Part shown: one piece after another, positions 1 to 7,624 of the stretch
How the letters are laid out: every line of letters starts with the position of its first letter
Position numbering within the stretch: position 1 is the first letter of the stretch
Origin: DAOUAT01 sp964551735
GTDB lineage: Bacteria; Chloroflexota; Anaerolineae; CG2-30-64-16
Direction: 5' to 3'
Assembly (NCBI GenBank): GCA_964551735.1
Contig: CAZKEF010000021.1
Coordinates: 41,580-105,579 of the forward strand
Length of the DNA: 64,000 nucleotides
The notes under the pieces: model-generated
What the model was told of the DNA's origin: nothing
What the model saw: only the letters and a program-made list of their open reading frames with translations
Database searches by the model: none
Made by a program: the position numbers and the translations under genes

Positions 1-1437
1 GGCCAGGGCCAGCGCCATGGTGTCCAGCGGCCGGTGCGCCCAGATGGTGATGCCCAGCGGCACCTCGGTCCAGACATCCCAGTACTGGCTGGACGGCACC
101 AGGTTCAGGTTGATGTTGAAGCCTGCCGCCGCGGCCGATTCTTTGAGGACTTGGGCCATGGCTGGCTCGGCGCGCGCCTGCTGGGCGGTGAGCTCGACCT
201 CGAGCCCGTTGGGGTAGCCGGCGTCGGCCAGCAGCTTCTTGGCGCCCTCGGGATCGTAAGCCGGGATCGGCTTCTCGCAGTATGCCGGGTGAACCGGGGC
301 CACGTGGGCGTCATGCCCCAACACCCCCTCGCCGTACCAGGCCAGGTCCAGCATCTTCTGTCGCTCGATGCACTTCTTCAGTGCCTGGCGCACGCGGACA
401 TCGGTCCAGGGTTCTTTGTCAACCCGCATGCGGATGACGAAGGTCTGCGCCGTGGGGGTGGCGTACACCTGGAGGTTCGGCACATCCTTGATGGCCTGCC
501 ACTCATCGCCGTTGGGGTTGAAGACGTTATCCACCTGGCCGCTGCGGATGGCCGCGATGCGGGCCGCGGGGTCTTCGCCCAGGTCGAGGTAGACCAGCTT
601 GTCCAGATAAGGCAGTGACTTGCCATCCGCGCCCATGCGGTAGTAGTCCGGCCGGCGCTTGAGCACGCAGCGCTCGGTCTCGACGTATTCCTCCAGCAGG
701 AACGGCCCGGTGCCCACCGGCTGCTTGGTGATGTCACCCTCGAAGGTCTTGGGCACGATCATGGCCGGGTAGTGGAACAGGTGCTCCGGCACGGCGATCT
801 GCGAGGCATCAAGATAGAGCTTGACGGTGTAGTCGTCCACCTTCTCGATATTGGCCGGCTGCAGATAGCTCATCAGCCCCAACATTGACGAACCGACGTT
901 GGGATCGAGCCACTGTCCCAGGTTGAAGATGACGTCATCGGCAGTGAACTCCTGGCCATCGTTGAACTTGATGCCTTTTTGCAGGAAGAGTGTCCATTCC
1001 TTGACGTCAGCGCTGGCCTCCCATTTCTCCAGCAGCCACGGCACGGTGATGTTGTCGTAGCCGGAGTAGGTGAGGTACTCGCAGACCTGGCGCATCTGGT
1101 TGACGCCTTCGATCCACGAAAAGCGGGCCGGGTGGTCGATGCGTTGCACGCGGCTGGCGATGGTGAGCGTGCCGCCGCGCTTGGGGCCGGCCACGACGGG
1201 AACCGCGGTCGCCACCGGCACGGCAGTCGCCGCCGGCATGGCGGTCGCGGCCGGCGCTGCGGGTGTGGCCGGCGTGCCGCAGGCGGCAAGCGCCGTTGCG
1301 CCACCTACTGAGACACCCAACAGGGTGGCGTAACGCAGGAACTCGCGGCGGCTGATCTTGCCCTGGCGCAGTTGTTCCTGCAGTTCAGGCACCCATGGGT
1401 GCAAGCCGTTGCTGGGCTTCTTCTTGAGGATCTCCAT
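1..1437 (-). CDS. ABC transporter substrate-binding protein, peptide/nickel type (partial, C-terminus outside window)
   Basis: Periplasmic-type solute-binding lipoprotein of the SBP_bac_5 (DppA/OppA) family; 479 codons are visible and the frame runs off the left edge without a stop. The start ATG at 1437 is preceded by AGGAG. Residues about 24-50 form a twin-arginine signal (SRREFLRY) ending in a lipobox-like LAAC, followed by an Ala/Thr/Pro linker. Family hallmarks follow: an LLEKWEAS segment, GIKFNDGQEFTADDV, PVGTGPF and DVRVRQALKKC. The N-terminal region is very similar to the protein at 23514-25202, so the two are paralogs. The substrate is unknown; the surrounding MttB genes suggest methylated amines or small peptides (inference). 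It is downstream of, and on the same strand as, the GntR regulator gene. Confidence 0.9.
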   Translation of the reverse strand, partial: MEILKKKPSNGLHPWVPELQEQLRQGKISRREFLRYATLLGVSVGGATALAACGTPATPAAPAATAMPAATAVPVATAVPVVAGPKRGGTLTIASRVQRIDHPARFSWIEGVNQMRQVCEYLTYSGYDNITVPWLLEKWEASADVKEWTLFLQKGIKFNDGQEFTADDVIFNLGQWLDPNVGSSMLGLMSYLQPANIEKVDDYTVKLYLDASQIAVPEHLFHYPAMIVPKTFEGDITKQPVGTGPFLLEEYVETERCVLKRRPDYYRMGADGKSLPYLDKLVYLDLGEDPAARIAAIRSGQVDNVFNPNGDEWQAIKDVPNLQVYATPTAQTFVIRMRVDKEPWTDVRVRQALKKCIERQKMLDLAWYGEGVLGHDAHVAPVHPAYCEKPIPAYDPEGAKKLLADAGYPNGLEVELTAQQARAEPAMAQVLKESAAAAGFNINLNLVPSSQYWDVWTEVPLGITIWAHRPLDTMALALA

Positions 1438-1635
1438 TGGTCACTTCTCCTGTGTTGGTTGTGTGGCTCTGGGATTTCTCGAATCCCATGACTGCGGATG
1501 ATGAAGCTGTGACAGTTGGTTGAGCTGATGCAGGTAGACCAGTGTGCACCTCCTTGCTCAGAGGGAAGGGGCTGTGACCCCTGACTGCCGGCAATGGGCC
1601 GGCTGCGAGTGTGAGAGCGATGATCTTGCTGAGGC
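1438..1635. other. intergenic spacer between GntR and substrate-binding protein genes
   Basis: No convincing gene. A small hairpin (GGGATT-TCTCG-AATCCC, 1471-1487) lies in the probable leader of the substrate-binding protein gene. No clear terminator with a T-run is visible. Confidence 0.4.
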
Positions 1636-2304
1636 TCAGGACTCCAGGCGCCAGGCTGAGCCTTCAGCCCGAATCACGCGATCGAGAATGGTGTCGCGCG
1701 TGCCGCTGATCTCTGCCAGCATCGCCTGGCGTGCGGCCTCGACGTCGTGCGCGCGCAGCGCTTGGATGATGTCAGCGTGCGTGTATTCTTGCGTTTTGCC
1801 GGCCCCGCGCAACACCATGAAGCGCGCCAGCCGGTCGTGGAGGTGGCCCAACATGGTTGCCAACTCCTGGTTGCCCGACGCCTGGGCGATGAGAAAATGA
1901 AAATGGCGATTCTCATCGGTGTAGCGGTCATACGACTCGTCGTCGTCGCCGGTGTAACCGGCGTGCACGTGTTCCAGCTCTTGCAAGGCCGCCTCTGTGA
2001 TGCGCTGGGCGGCCCGCTCGACGGCGGCCAGCTCGAGGATTTCGCGCACCTCGAACAGTTCATGTAATTCTCTGAGGGTGATGCTCCGCACGAAATAGCC
2101 GGAGCGGGGCCGGATCGTAACCAGGCCCTCCTGGCTGAGCATTTGGAGGGCGTCGCGCAACGGCGTGATGCTGGTCCTGTACGTCTTGACGAGTTCGTCC
2201 AGGCTGAGACGTTCGCCAGGGCGGCGGTGCCCCATGATGATGGAGCGCCGTAACTCCCGGTAGGCCTTGCCCTTAGACGTGCTGTCGACCTCTGCGTCCG
2301 ACAT
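1636..2304 (-). CDS. GntR-family transcriptional regulator (FadR/FCD subfamily)
   Basis: A 222-residue DNA-binding repressor/activator. Residues about 14-75 are a winged helix-turn-helix with the GntR signature (RPGERLSLDELVKTY, then ITPLRDALQMLSQEGLV and RPRSGYFV). Residues about 85-210 are the all-helical FCD ligand-binding domain, with His/Asp residues (DENRHFHFLIAQ, HLHDRL) in the places that bind a metal in this family. The start at 2304 has GAGGAG upstream. It is divergent from the MttB operon starting at 2518, with a 213-bp shared control region containing good promoters for both directions, so regulation of that operon and of the transporter gene behind it is likely. The effector cannot be named; FCD regulators usually sense small organic acids. 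Confidence 0.92.
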   Translation of the reverse strand: MSDAEVDSTSKGKAYRELRRSIIMGHRRPGERLSLDELVKTYRTSITPLRDALQMLSQEGLVTIRPRSGYFVRSITLRELHELFEVREILELAAVERAAQRITEAALQELEHVHAGYTGDDDESYDRYTDENRHFHFLIAQASGNQELATMLGHLHDRLARFMVLRGAGKTQEYTHADIIQALRAHDVEAARQAMLAEISGTRDTILDRVIRAEGSAWRLES

Positions 2305-2336
2305 GCTGCTCCTCGCCCATCCTTGCTGATGAGTAT

Positions 2337-2365
2337 ACTATAACACACCACCGATGAGATTGCAA
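2337..2365 (-). promoter_or_regulatory. predicted sigma70 promoter of the GntR gene
   Basis: On the minus strand TTGCAA (2360-2365) and TATAGT (2337-2342) are separated by 17 bp, about 35 bp before the GntR start codon. Seen directly in the sequence; function is inferred. Confidence 0.55.
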
Positions 2366-2425
2366 GTCCTGAAATGTTTCAGAGAGGTTCTGATATGCTA
2401 TAAACTGCGATTGATATCTCAGATA

Positions 2426-2453
2426 TTGACACCTGTAAGAACAGGCGTATAAT
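2426..2453 (+). promoter_or_regulatory. consensus sigma70 promoter of the first MttB operon, with operator-like repeat in the spacer
   Basis: TTGACA (2426-2431) and TATAAT (2448-2453) both match the consensus exactly and are 16 bp apart. The spacer contains the inverted repeat CCTGT-AAGA-ACAGG (2432-2445). A bound regulator there would block RNA polymerase, so this is a good candidate operator for the divergent GntR protein (inference). The MttB start codon is 64 bp downstream of the -10 element. Confidence 0.65.
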
Positions 2454-2517
2454 AACGCGCGCAACATAGCGCAAACTCCGCATTTCCACAACGCTTATCC
2501 GAGAGGAGCTGTTCTAT

Positions 2518-3969
2518 ATGATCGCAACGCATGGTATGCGCATGACCAGCGCGCATTATGCCCGCATGGGGCAGCAGGAATGCGAGCGGATTCACCACGC
2601 CACCCTGGAGATCCTGGCGCGCGTGGGGGTGGACGTCCACGACGCGCGCGCGCGCCAGATCTTGACGGCCGGCGGCGCGGAGGCTGATGGCCTGCGGGTG
2701 CGCATCCCGGCCTACATGGTGGCGCGCGCGCTGAACACCGCGCCCGCGTTCATCACCCTGTACGACCGCAACGGGGGAGTCGCCATGCGCGCGGGCGGCT
2801 ACAATACCTACTACGGCGGCGGGTCGGACTGCCTGAACATCCTGGACCACCGCACCGGCCAGCGGCGGAAGCCCACGCTCCAGGACTGCATCGAGGCGGC
2901 TACGGTGATGGATGCGCTGCCGGAGCTGGCCTTCGTGATGTCGCTGTTCCTGCCGGAGGACGTGGATCAGCGCATCTACGACCGCTACCAGATGCAGGTG
3001 ATGCTGAACCACACCACCAAGCCCATCGTCTTCGTGACGCCCGACTTCGAGGGCTGTGTGGCTGCGGTCGAGATGTGCGAGGCCGTGGCGGGGGGCGCGG
3101 AGGCGTTCCGCCGCAAGCCGTTCGCCACCTGCTACATCAACGTCACCTCCGGCCTGATCGCCAACGCGGAAGCGCTGCAAAAGTGCATCTACCTGGCCGA
3201 AAAAGGGCTGCCGCAACTCTGGATCCCGCTCAACGCGGGCGGCGTGAACTCGCCGGTCACTACGGCCGGCTGCATGGCCTCGATGAACGCCGGCATCCTG
3301 CTGGGCGTTGTGCTCGCGCAGCTCGTCCGGCCGGGTGCGGCGGTGGCGGTGCCAGGCTGGAACGGCGGCCCGTACAACCTCAAGACCATGGTCGGCAACT
3401 ACGTGCTGGCCGACGAGCAGGGCGTGCCGACCAGCATGGGCCGGTACTATAACCTGCCGGTGTTCGGCCTGGGCGGCTCGACCGACGCCAAGGTGTTGGA
3501 TCACCAGACCGGCATGGAGGCCACGGTCAGCCTGATGACCGCGTTGCTGCACGGCGCGAACATCGTGCACGATGTCGGTTTTATGGACGCGGGCCTGCAG
3601 GGGTCGCTCCAGCTCCAGGCTATGTGCAACGACACCATCGGCTTCCTGCGCGCGATGACGGCCGGGGTGGTGGTGGATGATGAGACCCTGGCCCTGGATG
3701 TGATCGAAGAATTGGGCCCAACGGGCAGCTACCTGAGCCACGATCATACCATCCGGCACTACAAGGAGCCGTTTTACTCCAAGCTGGCCGATAAAGGCCC
3801 CTACTCGAACTGGCACGACAAAGGCGCCACAACCATGGAGCAGCGCGCCGCCAAGATGGTGGACAAGATCCTGGCGACGCACAAGCCCCAGCCGCTGCCG
3901 GCCGACGCGCAGGCGCAGATCCAGGCGATCGTCGAACGGGAGCAGGCGCGGATTGATGGGTTGAAGTAG
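2518..3969 (+). CDS. MttB-family (non-pyrrolysine) trimethylamine methyltransferase-like protein 1
   Basis: A 483-residue member of the MttB/COG5598 superfamily. Characterised non-Pyl members transfer a methyl group from a quaternary amine to a corrinoid protein; the substrate here is unknown. ATG 2518 follows GAGGAG. Family landmarks: HHATLEILARVGV near residue 27-39, LYDRNGG (81-87), the glycine-rich GGGSDC (100-105), TTKPIVFV, GGSTDAKVLDHQ, and IVHDVGF near the C-terminal third. There is no internal stop, so no Pyl is needed. It is first in a plus-strand operon with a PLP lyase, a racemase-family protein and two further MttB genes, under the strong promoter at 2426. In sequence it groups with the copies at 12942, 42895 and 48604 (all carry a DRNG or NRNG motif). 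Confidence 0.92.
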   Translation: MIATHGMRMTSAHYARMGQQECERIHHATLEILARVGVDVHDARARQILTAGGAEADGLRVRIPAYMVARALNTAPAFITLYDRNGGVAMRAGGYNTYYGGGSDCLNILDHRTGQRRKPTLQDCIEAATVMDALPELAFVMSLFLPEDVDQRIYDRYQMQVMLNHTTKPIVFVTPDFEGCVAAVEMCEAVAGGAEAFRRKPFATCYINVTSGLIANAEALQKCIYLAEKGLPQLWIPLNAGGVNSPVTTAGCMASMNAGILLGVVLAQLVRPGAAVAVPGWNGGPYNLKTMVGNYVLADEQGVPTSMGRYYNLPVFGLGGSTDAKVLDHQTGMEATVSLMTALLHGANIVHDVGFMDAGLQGSLQLQAMCNDTIGFLRAMTAGVVVDDETLALDVIEELGPTGSYLSHDHTIRHYKEPFYSKLADKGPYSNWHDKGATTMEQRAAKMVDKILATHKPQPLPADAQAQIQAIVEREQARIDGLK

Positions 3970-3978
3970 GATAATGTC

Positions 3979-5223
3979 ATGAGTAACGACCAACTCTTCT
4001 TCATGCGTGAACCCTGGGCTTACGATCCTGCCTATCAGCGGTCAGAGCGCCCGGATGACACCCAGGGGTTCGCCACCAAGGCGCTGCACGCGGGCTTCCG
4101 GCCGCTGGTGGATCACGGCCGGTTCAACTCGTTCACCCTGCCCATCGTGCCCTCGATGACCTACCCCTACGAGCGCTTCGACAAGATCCCCTATCCCGTC
4201 TATGGCCGCACCAAGACGCCCACGGCCGCGGTGTTGGAGGAGCGGCTGGCCGCGCTGGAGGGCGGCGAGGCGTGTGTCACGGCCGGGTCAGGCTCGCAGG
4301 CGTTGTTCAACCTGATCTTTACCATCGCCCGGCCCGGCGACAACGTCGTCACCTCGCTCAATACCTTCGGCGAGGGCTACAAGCAGGCCGCGACCCTCTT
4401 ACCGGAGCGGTGCGGCATCCAGTTCCATTTCGTGGCCGACCCCGCCGACCCGGCCGCGTGGGATCGCGCCATAGATGCGCGCACGAAGCTCGTCTGGGTG
4501 GAGACGCCCTCAAACCCGGTGCTTTTCATCACCGATATCGCGGCTGTCGCCGATGTGGCGCACGCCCGCGGGGTGCCGCTGCTGGTGGACAACACCACGG
4601 CCACGGCCGCGCTCCAGCAGCCGATGAAGCTGGGCGCCGATATCGTCTTGCTCTCGGTCACCAAGTTCCTGGCCGGCAACGCCACCATCCTGGGCGGCGC
4701 CATCGTGGGGCCGGAATCGCTCACCGAGGATATCCGCTGGAACACCACCGAGTTCGTGGGCTCCACCATGCAGCCTTTCGACTCCTGGCTGGCGGTGCAG
4801 TATCTTGAAACACTGTCGCTGCGCATGTTGAAACACAGCACCAACGCGGAGGCCGTCGCCGAATACCTGGCCGCCCATCCCAAGGTCGCGCGGGTTAACT
4901 ACCCCGGCCTGCCGGACCATCCCCAGCGCGACCTGGCGCAGCAGCAGATGAGTGCGGCCGGCGGCATGTTGTCCTTCGTGGTGCGGGGCGGCATCCCGGC
5001 CGCGGCGCGCATGGTGGACAGCTTCAAGCTGATCATCCACGCGGTCACCTTCGGCACCAGCCGCACCGTCTGCATGCACCCGCGGACCATCACCCACGAG
5101 CATATGACCCAGGAAGAGCGCGACCGGGCGGGCATTGACGACGGCCTGATCCGTCTTTCGGTCGGCCTGGAGGATGTGGCGGACATCATCGCCGATCTGG
5201 AACAGGCGTTAGGGATGGCATGA
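3979..5223 (+). CDS. Cys/Met-metabolism PLP-dependent enzyme (methionine gamma-lyase / O-acetylhomoserine sulfhydrylase-like)
   Basis: A 414-residue fold-type I PLP enzyme of the trans-sulfuration family. The visible markers are VYGRTKTPT (Tyr/Arg that contact PLP phosphate, about 74-82), TAGSGSQALF (101-110), VETPSNP (174-180) and the PLP-binding Lys229 in SVTKFLAGN. Family reactions are gamma-elimination, gamma-replacement or sulfhydrylation of methionine or homoserine derivatives; the sequence alone does not separate them. It starts 9 bp after the MttB stop, so it is co-transcribed and probably acts on the same substrate family. One possibility (inference) is breakdown of an S- or N-methylated amino acid after demethylation. 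An internal YGRTKTP context is typical of the family; nothing is truncated. Confidence 0.88.
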   Translation: MSNDQLFFMREPWAYDPAYQRSERPDDTQGFATKALHAGFRPLVDHGRFNSFTLPIVPSMTYPYERFDKIPYPVYGRTKTPTAAVLEERLAALEGGEACVTAGSGSQALFNLIFTIARPGDNVVTSLNTFGEGYKQAATLLPERCGIQFHFVADPADPAAWDRAIDARTKLVWVETPSNPVLFITDIAAVADVAHARGVPLLVDNTTATAALQQPMKLGADIVLLSVTKFLAGNATILGGAIVGPESLTEDIRWNTTEFVGSTMQPFDSWLAVQYLETLSLRMLKHSTNAEAVAEYLAAHPKVARVNYPGLPDHPQRDLAQQQMSAAGGMLSFVVRGGIPAAARMVDSFKLIIHAVTFGTSRTVCMHPRTITHEHMTQEERDRAGIDDGLIRLSVGLEDVADIIADLEQALGMA

Positions 5224-5243
5224 TAATGGGACGCTTTAAGATT

Positions 5244-5318
5244 GGACGCGGATAAACGCGGAAGAACGCGGAAGCATCTAAAAAAGAATCCGCGCTTGTC
5301 CGCGCTCGTCCGCGTTCC
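5244..5318. repeat. CGCGGA-type palindromic repeat (intergenic copy)
   Basis: The left arm is made of CGCGGA/AACGCGGA units and the right arm of TCCGCG units, forming a long imperfect hairpin. A stretch of about 28 bp in the right arm (5288-5315) is the same as 57055-57082, where the repeat sits inside a coding frame. Other copies are at 47693 and 58551. Confidence 0.8.
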
Positions 5319-5341
5319 AAATTCGGATTCAGAGGTCGAAT

Positions 5342-6130
5342 ATGTATCACCAGGAACGTGATCACGGCATCCGCACCATTCGCGCCCGGCCTGACCGGCG
5401 GGCTTACGGCATGGGGCTGGGCATCATCCTGCTGGACGACGTCTACCCCGGCTTCCCTGGCGACGTGCGCAACGCCAGCGGTTACCCCTTTCCGATCCAG
5501 TACGAGGTCGCCGAGGGGGTGGATATTCACGCCCTGGTTGTGGCCGAGGACAAGTCGCCCTGTCTGGCGCCGGTCGTGCGCGCTGCGCAGCGCCTGGAGC
5601 GCATGGGCTGCCGGGCCATCGCGGCCGAGTGCGGCTACTTCGCCTACTTCCAGCGCGAAGTCGCTGCCGCGGTGCAGGTTCCGGTTTTCACATCCAGCCT
5701 GCTTCAGGTCACCCTTGCGCAGCAATTGATCGGCTCCGATCGGGTGGTGGGCATCTTGATGGCCGAAGAGTGTTACTTGACCGAGCGGCATCTGCGCTCA
5801 GTCGGGGTGGCGATCGGCAGCAATTACGTGGTGGGCGGCGCGCTGGATGCCGGGCGGTGCGTTGAGTTCAACCACCTCTGGACAGGTGGGCTCCGCACCG
5901 ATCCGCCGGCCGCGGACTACGCCAAAGCTGAAGCGGAATTTGTCGGCGTGGCCGTGGACTTCTACCGCCGCTACCCATCGATGGGCGCGATGGTGTTGGA
6001 ATGCACCGGCTTCCCGCCTTTTGCCCGCGCGCTGCAGCGGGAGATTGACATCCCGCTCTTCAGTTGGGGCACGTTGCTCGATTACGCGTATTCGGTGGCC
6101 GTGCACCGGGATTACTACGGGCATGTCTGA
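5342..6130 (+). CDS. aspartate/glutamate racemase superfamily protein (maleate isomerase/hydantoin racemase-like)
   Basis: A 262-residue protein of the Asp/Glu/hydantoin racemase fold. Two cysteines occupy the catalytic positions: Cys97 in AAECGYF and Cys221 in LECTGFPPFA. The family uses this Cys pair for cofactor-independent racemisation or cis-trans isomerisation, so chemistry at an alpha-carbon or at maleate-like acids is expected. The specific substrate cannot be read from the sequence. It lies between the PLP lyase (118 bp upstream, separated by a palindromic repeat) and two MttB genes on the same strand. It could invert the configuration of an amino-acid or hydantoin intermediate (inference). 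Confidence 0.8.
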   Translation: MYHQERDHGIRTIRARPDRRAYGMGLGIILLDDVYPGFPGDVRNASGYPFPIQYEVAEGVDIHALVVAEDKSPCLAPVVRAAQRLERMGCRAIAAECGYFAYFQREVAAAVQVPVFTSSLLQVTLAQQLIGSDRVVGILMAEECYLTERHLRSVGVAIGSNYVVGGALDAGRCVEFNHLWTGGLRTDPPAADYAKAEAEFVGVAVDFYRRYPSMGAMVLECTGFPPFARALQREIDIPLFSWGTLLDYAYSVAVHRDYYGHV

Positions 6131-6174
6131 TTTACCGGCGATCAAGCCTGGAAACTTATCATAGAGGTTACTTC

Positions 6175-7614
6175 ATGAGAACAGCTAATTCCATATCGTT
6201 TATCTCCCCTCAGTTTGCAGTCTTGTCCGATTCACAGATGCAGGATCTGCATTTCGCCGCGCTGGAGACGCTCCGCCGCACCGGCATTCGTTTCTACCAC
6301 GCCGGTGCGGTCGAGATGCTGCGCGGGGCCGGTGCTTTTGTCTCCGATGGCAACCTGGTCAAGTTCACCGCGGCGATGGTCGAGGATGCCATCGCCACCA
6401 TCCCCAGCCGCGTCATCATGTGCGATCGCGACGGCGCGCCCGCTGTGTTCCTTGAGGGCACGAAGGTCAACTTCGGCACGGGCTCCGACTGTTTGAACCT
6501 GCTCGATCCTGTCACCGGCGCGCACCGGCCGTTCACCCAGGCGGACCTGATTGCCGGCTACCACCTGTGCGACGTCCTGCCCAATATCGGCTTTGTCATG
6601 TCCATGGGCATCCCGGCCGATGTGCCCGCGCACGCCACCTACGACGCGCAGATGGCGCTGATGCTGGAACACACTACCAAGCCGCTGGTCTTCGTCACCA
6701 ACGATCGGGCGAGCTGCCAGCGGGCTATTGACATGGCCGCGGCCGTGGCCGGCGGCTATGAGGCGCTGGCCGAGCAGCAGCATATCCTGCTCTACTCCGA
6801 GCCCAGCTCGCCGCTGAAGCAGTCGGAGACCGCGATTGACAAGCTGCTGCTGATGGCCGACTATCGCCTGCCCGTGGTGCACTCGCCCGGCCCGCAGATG
6901 GGCGCCACCGCGCCCATCACCATGGCCGGTGGCCTGGTGATGTCGCTGGCTGAGATCTTCAGCAGCCTGGTGGTGCACCAGTTGCGCCGGCCGGGCGCGC
7001 CGTTCGTCTTCGGCGCCGGCCTGCACCACATGGACATGGGCTCCATGCAGATCTGCTACGCCTCGCCGGAGTTCCAGCTCACTAAGGCCGCCATCGCGCA
7101 GTTGGGCCGGCGGTACGGCATCCCCACCTGGGGGTACGCCGGCTGCTCCGACGCCAAGGTGATGGATGAGCAGGCCGCGGCCGAGGCGATGCTCTCGGTG
7201 CTCATGGCGAAGCTCACCGGCGCCAATCTGATCCACGACGTCGGCTACATGGAGAGCGGGCTGACCTGCTCGTTCGAGATGATCGTCCTGACCGACGAGC
7301 TGGTCGCCATGGCCGATCACCTGATGAAGGGGATCGAGGTGAGCGAACGGACGCTGCTGGTGGATGAACTGGACCGGGTCGGGCCGGGCGGCCACTTCCT
7401 GGACAGTGACGCCACCCGCGGCCACTACCGTGAGTTCTGGTTCCCCAAGCTGCTGGACCGCAAGATCCGCCCCAACTGGGAGGCCACAGGCAGCATAACC
7501 CTGGGTCAACGGTTGACGGCCAGGGTCAACAAGATCATCAAGGACCATCGGCCCAAGCCGCTGGCGCCGGAGACGAAGGCGCGCTTGCAGGAGATCCTGG
7601 CAAGCGTCTGGTAA
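6175..7614 (+). CDS. MttB-family methyltransferase-like protein 2
   Basis: A 479-residue MttB superfamily protein. The frame is open upstream to 6064, but ATG 6175 has AGAGGT at 6162-6167 and matches the N-terminal length of the paralogs, so it is chosen. Landmarks: LHFAALETLRRTGI, MCDRDGAP, GTGSDC (101-106), TTKPLVFV, PQMGATAPITMAGG, GCSDAKVMDEQ and LIHDVGYMESG. It belongs to the sub-group with copies 4, 5 and 7 (central PxMGGxAPxT-like motif). It is 44 bp after the racemase-family gene and 10 bp before the next MttB, so three MttB genes share this operon. Substrate unknown. Confidence 0.9.
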   Translation: MRTANSISFISPQFAVLSDSQMQDLHFAALETLRRTGIRFYHAGAVEMLRGAGAFVSDGNLVKFTAAMVEDAIATIPSRVIMCDRDGAPAVFLEGTKVNFGTGSDCLNLLDPVTGAHRPFTQADLIAGYHLCDVLPNIGFVMSMGIPADVPAHATYDAQMALMLEHTTKPLVFVTNDRASCQRAIDMAAAVAGGYEALAEQQHILLYSEPSSPLKQSETAIDKLLLMADYRLPVVHSPGPQMGATAPITMAGGLVMSLAEIFSSLVVHQLRRPGAPFVFGAGLHHMDMGSMQICYASPEFQLTKAAIAQLGRRYGIPTWGYAGCSDAKVMDEQAAAEAMLSVLMAKLTGANLIHDVGYMESGLTCSFEMIVLTDELVAMADHLMKGIEVSERTLLVDELDRVGPGGHFLDSDATRGHYREFWFPKLLDRKIRPNWEATGSITLGQRLTARVNKIIKDHRPKPLAPETKARLQEILASVW

Positions 7615-7624
7615 TGAGGTGATT

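Noticed and set aside
2419..3993. A 524-codon minus-strand frame opposite MttB copy 1
   Set aside because: It is a high-GC shadow of the MttB gene: composition is Arg/Gly/His-rich, it has no family motifs, and the plus-strand MttB is unmistakable. Similar long shadows lie opposite 6175-7614, 9111-10487, 10698-12134, 36337-37950 and 56362-58506.
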